This document shows, piece by piece, positions 56,358 through 64,000 of a DNA stretch of 64,000 nucleotides. The first letter of the stretch is position 1; the number at the start of each line of letters is the position of its first letter. Origin of the DNA: Astrothelium macrocarpum (taxonomy: Eukaryota; Ascomycota; Dothideomycetes; Trypetheliales; Trypetheliaceae). The stretch spans positions 148,541 through 212,540 of the forward strand of contig JAGEMR010000043.1 in assembly GCA_021030915.1 (NCBI GenBank), read 5' to 3'. Position numbers and translations under genes: made by a program. The notes beneath the pieces were generated by a model. It was not told the origin of the DNA, did not search any database, and saw nothing but the letters and a program-made list of their open reading frames with translations.

Positions 56358-57442
56358 TCATTGCCAACAGTGACCGCATCCGCAACAAACAAACCAGAGT
56401 TTCTGCAAGTCGACTCGTTAGCATGTATGACAGAGTGAAGATGATGTAGAAGAAAGTCTTACCATGCCTGTTTCCGCGGTTCTCTGCTGGGACTGGAAGA
56501 AGACCGCTTCCTTGTCGTCGCATTTGGGACACGCTTTTTGGACGCGCGGCAACTGTTGACGAAAGATGAAGCAAATCAGTCGATGGTATTAGTAACACAA
56601 GGGAAGTGAATTGAAAAGTATGTATGACATCTTCATGAAAAGGGAGAAGGAGATGCAATGAATGCTGTCGGAGTTTACTGGGATCATTTGGACCCATCCC
56701 TCACGCATTCTTCTCTGCTTTTTGCGCCAGGTATACCATTGCGATCAAGAAACCTGGTGATCCGGGAGCAAATAAAGTTTCGTCGTCCTCGTTGTCATTA
56801 TTTCCCTTGTCCTCGTCATGTTTGTTATCCACGTCGTCACCGTCAAGCTGGCTTAAATCGCCAGGATCGCTCATATAAGCCAACGAACCAATGTCTGAAA
56901 GATCAGGCTTAGAGACGCTGGGAAGTAGTTTGCCACAATAGGAGCAAAACAAAAGGCCTGCTGGGGCTGTATTGCCTGTGATCTGGAAGGCTGCAATGTT
57001 TTTTGCAGTTCCTTTTTGTAGTCCAGTACCATTTTGGCCATTCTTCTGGTCACTGTAGACTGTCGCCGCAGTGGGAATAGTAGTAGTGGATGATTGGGTT
57101 GCTGGGCTAGGTGTATAAGTGAAGAGCTGATCAGAGGCACCTACACTCGGATCCGCAGCGACATCCTGAGTGATGCCTGCTGTCTCACCAACAGTGTTGT
57201 TCAGATCGTTACGCCAGACGCAGTTGTTTCCCTCGGCGTCTTCGGTGTGATCGCACATGCCGCACGCGAAGATGAGCTGGTTGTTCGTCAAGTCTTCTTT
57301 GGGAGTCAGCATGTTGGAGCTATTTGGATTTGTCAGCTGGGGCGCCCTCGGAGTCGCGTTCTTGGACTCACCATTCGCGACAGAAGCGGAATGAGACGCG
57401 GTGGGTTTGGTCCTCCTGCTCTGGAGGAGGCGAGAGCGACAT
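56358..57442 (-). CDS. RPB9: RNA polymerase II subunit Rpb9
   Basis: Small zinc-ribbon subunit of RNA polymerase II, needed for start-site choice and transcription fidelity. Four exons: 57442-57372, 57319-57145, 56552-56463, 56402-56358; introns 52, 592 and 60 nt; 126 aa. The N-terminal ribbon is FRFCRECSNMLTPKED, with FACGMCDH; the linker carries GETAGITQDVAADPS. The C-terminal ribbon is ACPKCDDKEAVFFQSQQR and LWFVCCGCGHCWQ. All eight zinc Cys positions can be placed, the last pair as C-G-C-G-H context typical of the TFIIS-like ribbon. Intron 2 is ten times the usual size and is open in frame for 148 codons (separate entry). It is divergent from ESS1. Confidence 0.93.
56701..57144 (-). other. 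Open, in-frame intron of RPB9 encoding half a zinc ribbon
   Basis: Reading on from exon 2 of RPB9 without splicing gives 147 more codons before a stop at 56701. The extension has Ser/Thr/Gln-rich sequence, then AGLLFCSYCGKLLPSVS, a CxxC knuckle like the first half of Rpa12/Rpb9-type ribbons. An acidic run (DGDDVDNKHDEDKGNNDNED) and a hydrophobic end follow. The donor gtaggt is usable. An intron-retained isoform would be about 229 aa. Chance cannot be excluded. Confidence 0.4.
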
Positions 57443-57839
57443 TTTGCAGAGTTTTCTCTGGGGAGTGCCAGAGAGTACGTTGGAGAATTTAATTTGTTGT
57501 TGTCTTCGAGCGTGGTGGCAGAAAGTGAGAGTTGCAGAATTGCCTGGGCCAAAGATGCGTGGGGTCCTCCGCGGCGGAGTATGACTCCAAGGGTCCAGTG
57601 GCGCTAGCTCTCAAGCTATTCCTCAATTGGATTCAACGGCTTGTGATGCTTCGGAGTCCCCCGCTGACTAAACAGGCTTGGCGCAGGCCAGCGGGGTTGC
57701 TGGGTGAGCAGCTGCGTGCGTTGCATCAGCCGCAACACTGTTCTTGTGCGAACATGTAGCTGTGCTTGCTTTCTACTTGGATCCTCACTCCCTCAACATC
57801 CTCTTCAGAATCCAGCCGATCTCCAAAGCTCCATTTGAA
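57443..57839. promoter_or_regulatory. Bidirectional promoter RPB9 / ESS1
   Basis: 397 bases between start codons of two RNA polymerase II-related genes. Contains a stretch with repeated tgctg/cagc near 57690-57740. No specific motif is claimed. Confidence 0.45.
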
Positions 57840-58563
57840 ATGGTCTGCTAAGCATCAAGCTTACATCGAACCTTTTTACTAATTCTCACCCCAGACTGAC
57901 TCAGGCCTTCCCTCCGGATGGGAGGTCCGTCACTCCAACTCCAAGAATCTCCCCTACTATTTCCATCCTCAGTCAAAGGAATCACGATGGGAACCGCCCT
58001 CAGGTACTGATCCTGACAGGCTCAAGGTGTACATGGGTCAGTACCATAGCTCTGCCGGCATCCGACCTTCATCTCAAGTCGCAGCAACCAACGGCGCAAA
58101 TGGCACTCACGAGGGCAAGATTCGAGCTGCACACCTGCTAGTGAAACATAGAGAGAGCAGAAGGCCAGCTAGCTGGCGAGAGGCAAACATTACAAGATCC
58201 AAGGAAGACGCTAGGAATATTATTGTGGCACATGAAAGCACGATACGGAATGGAGGTACCGGTCTAGGCGATTTGGCAGTGACGGAAAGCGATTGTAGTA
58301 GCGCTAGGAAGAGGGGTGATCTGTAAGTCGCCTGTTCTGACATGAGTAGGGACGAATCACTAACACTTTTCCTGTAGCGGGTTCTTTGGGAAGGGTGACA
58401 TGCAAAAGGAGTTTGAGGAGGCTGCATTTGCTCTCAAACCTGGCGAAGTCAGTGGAGTGGTAGAAACGGCTTCTGGCCTCCATTTGATTGAGAGGTAAAA
58501 ATTGTCCAAGTGCAGGCCACTGCCGTGTCACATGTGCTAACTTTGTTGTCTAGGCTGGAATAA
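57840..58563 (+). CDS. ESS1: Pin1-type peptidyl-prolyl isomerase (Ess1)
   Basis: Parvulin that isomerises phospho-Ser/Thr-Pro bonds, notably in the RNA polymerase II CTD. Proposed exons: 57840-57842 (the ATG alone), 57895-58322, 58378-58494, 58554-58563; introns 52, 55 and 59 nt, each with a ctaat or ctaac branch site; 185 aa. WW domain: LPSGWEVRHSNSKNLPYYF with Trp10, and SRWEPPSG with Trp33. The parvulin domain has IRAAHLLVKHRESRRPASW, GGTGLGDLAVTESDCSSARK, GDLGFFGKGDMQKEFEEAAF, and GEVSGVVETASGLHLIERLE. The start is uncertain: a one-codon first exon is the simplest reading, as no other ATG before the WW domain is in frame; the donor gtctgc is weak. Confidence 0.88.
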
Positions 58564-59396
58564 GCAATATGTAAACTAGGTAATGAACAAACCCGCGAAT
58601 ATTGACGGCAGCATTATGCATTGTCGAGGTAGACGGGAATGAAAAAAAGTGCTCGTCTAACTTGACCCCCTCTTTTGTCCAAATTTGAAAACCGATGGAA
58701 GTCATGTTCAAATCAATCGTAAATCAAAAAGGCTCTTTTCTTAATTGACACGACTGCGTCCGATGATTCCGTAATGCACTCATGTGGGGCAGCAAAAAAT
58801 TTTGCGATTTCCAATGCGATGAAGCATCATGACCAAATGTCTGACATGCTGATCATTCATTCATCCAGGCCAGCGACACAGCGTACCTACAGACTGGCCC
58901 AACAACGATATGATGTCTCCAGCATTGTCAACTTGGCGTCAGGTGCTCATATACGGCATTCTTTGGAGAGAATTCAAAAGGTCGATTCAAAACGTTGGTG
59001 AAGGTCGAATCTCAATCAATTGCACGAGCCGCCAAAGCGTGACAAAATCGCAATGCACCAGGGATGGAATTGAGACACATTACAGGGTGTCAATCACTTA
59101 AGAAGTGATACCCGGCCCCGAGGTGCTAACTCTAGTATTCATATTCCCATCCTGATGACGTGACCCGACTCCACCTCCTCCGTGCCTTCTCCACAAAGTG
59201 TTGTGCTCCACAGTGCTCAAGTGGCCCTGAAATTTACTTCACTTTCACACGACCTCTTCATCTCGCACTTGTTACTGCGCCCAAGCCTTTCATTCAAACT
59301 TCCCACTCACCCCAGTCAATCCTTTCGATCTTTATTTCGAATCTTGCTTTCTCAATCAAAATTCTGCAACTTTAAGAACAAGTCTCATGATTAAAC
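58564..59396. other. Gap, no gene seen
   Basis: Downstream of ESS1 and upstream of the next plus-strand gene. The last 200 bases are pyrimidine-rich (leader-like). Confidence 0.4.
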
Positions 59397-60688
59397 ATGT
59401 ATCCTGTGAATACGTTTACGAACGAGGACGAGCCTTTCGACGAGTTGCACGGGCTGACAATCAATCCTGCCTATCTCCAGCAACTTTTTTTCGACGATGA
59501 AATCTGGAACAAACTTCCTCCCGAACTCCAACATTGCTTCAAAGGCATCCAGCATTTTGCAGCAACCATCATGACTTCCATCGACCGCTACAAAGAATTA
59601 CAAGCTGACGCCCCAAATCGTGGGTGGCCTGAACACAGTATGTAATATCACTGAACGAGAACATGCTCTCGTCAAAGCGAGTTCCTTGCTGAATGACTTG
59701 TTTCTCCTGTATCAAGTTGTTTTACTGATCGGTGACTCTGGTTTTATAGTCGCGCGATTCGCGATTCTGAACGCTATGGTCACTGGAAAGACCATAGCTG
59801 CTGGCACTGTTCGCGCTGAACGCTCCTTTAGCCAACAGTCGTCCTCTCTCAGCGAAGCTTGGGGCAGCCCGATCACAAGATTTCCCTCAGCAGAGACGTG
59901 GCCTGAAACAAACACCAGTGTTACTCAGTCTCCACCTGAATCTCCAATTACTAGCCGTGACGTCCTCCCACAACATCCAAGGGTGCGTCGACTCACGCAA
60001 ACGGTACATCTCCCACTTGATCTCATCTTTTAGCAGGAGCCGCAGCTACAAAAAAGAAACTGCTAACATGCACCTGCAGCGCGAACGCAGTAGCTCTCCA
60101 CAAGCTCCCACCAGCGCGTCCGCTTCACCAACTACAACAGCCACTACGGACACAGGAGCCAACAGCGACCTAACGGCCATGACCAGCATCGCAACTCTCA
60201 ACATCCCCCCCAGCCCTCTCGACACTACATCACCCACAGGCATCGTGCCTTTCCCCTCCACCACCACCATTACTCCTACTTCCGCCTCAGCTCTTGCAGC
60301 AGCAGCAGCGCCCTTCCACCCACCCTCCTGGGAAATCTACACAGGGCAACTCGAAGCTGAGCTCACATACCTCCGCACCTTTCTCCTCGTGCAGCTGCGC
60401 CATCGTGTCCGCGCCGCGCAACGGACGTGCTCTGAGCTCGGTGAGCGGGTTTCCTCGGGAACGAAGACGCCCAGTGACGATGATGATTGCGTAGGAAACG
60501 ACTATCCGGGGACGTTTGGTTTTCTTGACGCGGCGGTGGGGACCGAGGGGAGGAGGGCGGTGGAGTGCTGGTGGAAGAGATGGGCTGAGAGATGGACGGA
60601 GGAGGTGGCAGTCGTCATTGCAGGGTTGGATGTACCGGAGGTGGAGGACGTGAGAGAGGAGAGGAGACAGAGGGGGTTGGGGTGTTGA
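59397..60688 (+). CDS. Unrecognised protein, Ser/Thr/Pro-rich with C-terminal helical region
   Basis: Proposed exons 59397-59637, 59750-59982, 60080-60688; introns 112 and 97 nt, the second with an ideal gctaac branch; 360 aa. The N-terminal 80 residues are acidic and look folded (LTINPAYLQQLFFDDEIWNK, LPPELQHCFKGIQHFAATIM). The middle is Ser/Thr/Pro-rich and low in complexity. The last ~110 residues look helical with several Trp and Arg (SWEIYTGQLEAELTYLRTFL, ECWWKRWAERWTEEV). No domain is recognised, nor a signal peptide or membrane segment. Exon 2 is the least certain part; phases agree throughout. Confidence 0.55.
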
Positions 60689-61324
60689 GCGTGGGTGGGT
60701 GGGAAAAGGGGATGGACGTGGGCTGGACGTAGATATTGAGTGAAGATACGAATACATTTCGAAATTAAAAATTTTCCCGGGTAAGAGGGCGAAGTTTGTT
60801 CTATCTTAGATTTCATTGTGAATGCGTGATGTGATGATTTTGTACTGATGATGGACTTTGAAGGAGCCCAATACAGTCCTGGTAGCCCAGAATTCGGTGC
60901 GGATTCATTAATCAATTAAACGTTTCAAGCTATTTCCAAACATGCTTGTGAAGGGTTAGCCATTTTTTGCTGTTTGAAGAAACCCTCAGAATCGTTTGAA
61001 TGAGCGACAAGTCCGACGTTATTGATCTAAGATCCATGCACAGGATTGTTTATGACGAATTCTCGGGGAATAGCAAGCAAGCGGAGGCCTGAGCGAATAT
61101 TTATCAATTTCGTCGGCTAGTGCCTTTCATTCGTTGGCGGCCGACGATGCCTCGAGAGCTGCATCTACTTCAATCAGCCTTACTTCGCCACGACAAGTCA
61201 CCTTATTTTTCCGCTACAGTCGTCAGGATAGAAACTTCAACATGACTCTCATTTTATTCCAAAAGCACAAGCTTCTACTCTGCTGTTTGAATCTGCGACG
61301 TACCACTCAAGGCGAAAAGGAACC
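60689..61324. other. Gap, no gene seen
   Basis: Between two plus-strand genes; nothing beyond short ORFs. Confidence 0.4.
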
Positions 61325-62242
61325 ATGTCACTTGTTGACACTGATGCAGCTTCCCAGGCGTCAAATCAGGTCTCAGGACAGAATGCTCTCTGGGCTCTTA
61401 TCGCTCTCGCACTGGATGCTATGACCCATTCTTCCTTCTACGACGCAATACTTGACAAAGGTGAAGGTGCCTTTGAAGACGCGTTAAGGCCTCATCGTTC
61501 TTCTCCTGTTCTGTGCCTTGGTGATACATTACTTGGCCTTCCGTATCTCATCGTAGTATTGGCTTTGTCTCCCAAGAAAACGAGAGTAGATGGAGAAAAT
61601 ATTCTGCAACAAGAGAGCTTAGGTCGCTCAAAGATTAATATGACCACCATGAGAATGGTGGTCTTTGTCCTCGGTGTCTTACCGCAGGCCATCAAAATTT
61701 TCGGCATGCAAGGAATTCCATTCACCAAATTTTGGGCAGCCGCGTTTTTCTCTTCCTCCATTGTAAGCTCGACAGCGAGCTTTTGTGGATTCGATTTTAA
61801 CGATAAACGGTTTAGAGAAGCAATGAATGAGGATACGGAGATGAATTCTAATTTAAGCATGGTGATTATTTTGTTTGGTTTGTGTGCTGTTATGCTTGGT
61901 CCTTTGGCTCAGATGTTAGCGTCGATCTGGATTTGGCACTTAATTGCCGGGAAGATGGAACTGTTATCAGACACCGATCCTAACACCGATCTTAAAAACT
62001 TGTTTGCGTGGGTGCATCTTGCTGTGCAGTTTTGCTTGATCATTTTCGCTCTACAATGGTTCACCTGCTGGAGTGCTCGTATACAATCGCCACTACCACG
62101 TTTACCTGGATCCTTTTTGGGTTGGTTCAGGCTCAGATACAACAAAACGGGGTTGACTTGGACAAGGAACAGGAAGATGCGGTGTGTAATGGGTCTGACC
62201 AAGCGCGTCCACCATTGCGCGTGGGCGTATTTCAACCTTTAA
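61325..62242 (+). CDS. Hypothetical multi-pass membrane protein at the edge of the AT-rich block
   Basis: Single-exon ORF of 305 aa with an ATG start. About five or six hydrophobic segments: residues ~20-33, 62-81, 108-127, 134-153, 178-206 and 226-247. The C-terminus is basic (FRLRYNKTGLTWTRNRK). An intron near the 3' end cannot be excluded. No transporter or receptor signature is seen. Its stop lies only ~210 bases from the extreme AT block, so it may lie in or near silent chromatin. Confidence 0.6.
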   Translation: MSLVDTDAASQASNQVSGQNALWALIALALDAMTHSSFYDAILDKGEGAFEDALRPHRSSPVLCLGDTLLGLPYLIVVLALSPKKTRVDGENILQQESLGRSKINMTTMRMVVFVLGVLPQAIKIFGMQGIPFTKFWAAAFFSSSIVSSTASFCGFDFNDKRFREAMNEDTEMNSNLSMVIILFGLCAVMLGPLAQMLASIWIWHLIAGKMELLSDTDPNTDLKNLFAWVHLAVQFCLIIFALQWFTCWSARIQSPLPRLPGSFLGWFRLRYNKTGLTWTRNRKMRCVMGLTKRVHHCAWAYFNL

Positions 62243-62449
62243 CATCATTGTCCTTGGCGCAGAGACAATTTGACACTACTAGGTACCAATGCTTTCAAGA
62301 CTGTCGAAGTTCACGATGGGATATAAGATACACTAGGAGTCTCCACCACCATTCGCCCGGCCCGAGCATTCGCCCACCCAATTTGACTCTCACCACCACG
62401 CGCTCGAACCTAATTATCTCAACAATAACAACGAATAATGAGATCAGAT

Positions 62450-64000
62450 CTGAATTTTTTGATAATTCTGAATTATACGTTGAAATTGAATTATTAATTT
62501 TAATTTAAATAATATTATAATATTTTTTATGATTATTATAAATAATTTATATAAAAATTTATTTTCGTTTTATTCAATATCTTCGTATTCATATATATAA
62601 TATTTTAAATTTATTCAATTATATTCTATTATTTTTATTATTTTAATTTTTTTTAATGAATTTAAAAAATGAATTATTTATTTATTATTCGTTATTTTTT
62701 AATTTTTTAATTTTATTATTTTTAAATAATTCGTTTTTTTTTTTACATTATTATTGAATTTTTTATCAAATATATTTTCGTTCTATTTTTTATTTTATTT
62801 TGATTTATTTATCAATTTATTATTAAATTTTTTGAATTTTTTTTTATTTTTTTTTTATTCATTCAATCTTTTATTATTATTATTATAATTCACGGATTCG
62901 TATTATTTTAATAGAATTATAGAATTTTATTCTATCAAATTCTGAAAATATATTAAATTATTTTTTTTTATTTTATATATTTTTTTGGAATTTTGATTAT
63001 TTCTTTAAAATTCGAATTCTTTATTTTTAAAAGATAAATTCGTATATTCTGATAAAATAATTTAATATATCATTTATTCATTTTTATTTATTATAACGAA
63101 TTTAATTTGATATTAATTTATTTATAAAATTATTTTAAATATTTAAAATTAATATTAATTAAAATATCTGAATTAATAAATCATTTTAAATATTATTAAA
63201 AAATTTATATATTAATTTAATTAAATATAATTGAAAAATTAAATGATTAAAGATTTATTTTGAATTATTCATTAATAATATTTTTTGATATAAATATTAA
63301 TTCATATATCTTTCAGAATAATAAAAAAAAATCATTTTTCGTGAGATTTAATAGGATTTATATATATTGAATTCAGATATTCAATTTTATAAAATAATAT
63401 TCAATCAATGATTTAAATAAATTTATATTTAATGATTGAAAATGATAAATAAAATAAAAAAAATAAATAATAATCAAAATTCGTTGATTATAATAATAAT
63501 TGAAAAAATTTATAATAAAATAAAATTCATAATTATTAATTATAAATAATTTTTATTTAAAATTATTATTCGTTATATTTTTAATATTTTTATTAAATAT
63601 TTTTATTAATTAATTGAATCTAATTTCATTATTTATCTAATTTATTGAAAAGAATAAAAAATTGTATTTATAAAAATCAGAATTCATATTTTAAAATCAC
63701 GAATTCTAAATAAAATTGGATTAATTATTATAAATTATAAATAAAAATAAAATTTTATCAATTATAAAAATAATAATAAAAATAATAATTCATTCATGAA
63801 AATTATTCATATCTGATTTATATAAAAAATTTTATTTATAAACTGATTTATTAAATATATAATAATAAAATAAAATTTAATTCATAATAAAATCTTTTTC
63901 ATTTATATTTCATATATTCTATAATAGAATTTTATATTATTTAATTTTAATGGATATTTAATATATAATTAATTATAAAATAATATAATTTAATGAATAA
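62450..64000. repeat. Extremely AT-rich block (about 91% A+T), no genes
   Basis: Composition changes within about 50 bases from ordinary to nearly pure A/T and stays so to the window end. By hand count 62521-64000 holds about 66 C and 63 G in 1480 bases. Over 90% of the C follow a T. CpG occurs 14 times, GpC never. No open reading frame of note, no tandem unit visible by eye. Could be an AT isochore, a centromere-like block or organelle-derived DNA; see findings. Confidence 0.9.

Noticed and set aside
62450..64000. Explaining the AT block as ordinary RIP
   Set aside because: CpA is not depleted and CpG is in excess, which does not fit plain CpA-to-TpA mutation; kept as an open question.
1..64000. 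tRNA, rRNA, CRISPR, integrase or transposase genes
   Set aside because: I looked for T-loop-like gttcga motifs with paired arms, regular spaced repeats and transposase motifs and found none that hold up by eye; a covariance-model search could still find a tRNA.

Overview
The window is nuclear DNA of a filamentous ascomycete (Pezizomycotina). Most genes are split by short introns (about 45-125 nt) with GT..AG ends and CTAAC/CTGAC-like branch sites. Housekeeping genes have clear fungal orthologs. HET-domain and NB-ARC/TPR genes, two cytochrome P450s, and an abrupt switch at the right end to an extremely AT-rich block also fit. The class or genus cannot be fixed from sequence alone. Coding exons were joined by hand, so the 5' ends of genes without a recognised family are the least certain points.

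Left part (1-23.9 kb), mostly housekeeping: the N-terminal 2205 residues of midasin (MDN1, running off the left edge) divergent from mitochondrial ribosomal protein bL12m; CTD-kinase gamma subunit (CTK3); a five-exon membrane protein with a large glycosylated ectodomain; a small secreted Cys-rich protein; pyrroline-5-carboxylate reductase; a CBM48/AMPK-type glycogen-binding protein with a C-terminal membrane anchor; and a 1215-residue RING protein with a long RS/RD-rich tail.

Middle part (25-50 kb), accessory in character: a HET-domain gene divergent from a DUF7025-like AAA ATPase, a trichodiene-oxygenase-like P450, a field of short inverted repeats and decayed DNA, an NB-ARC/TPR (NLR-like) gene of eight exons, a beta-lactamase-fold serine hydrolase, a pseudogene, and a CYP52-type P450. 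Gene density is low, gaps of 1-2.5 kb are common, and relics are visible.

Right part (52-62.4 kb), housekeeping again: SET9 (H4K20 methyltransferase) divergent from uL14m; an HMG-box-like relic directly downstream of uL14m; RPB9 divergent from the Pin1-type prolyl isomerase ESS1; and two unrecognised proteins. Three or four genes here and at 8 kb act on RNA polymerase II or its CTD (CTK3, RPB9, ESS1, possibly the RS-rich RING protein). From about 62.45 kb to the end the DNA is about 91% A+T, with no gene and an odd dinucleotide signature.

The most unusual items are the AT block (CpG kept, GpC absent, CpA not depleted), the 592-nt RPB9 intron that stays open in frame and encodes half a zinc ribbon, the HMG-box-like relic with internal diverged repeats, and the stopless 60-nt intron of SET9.
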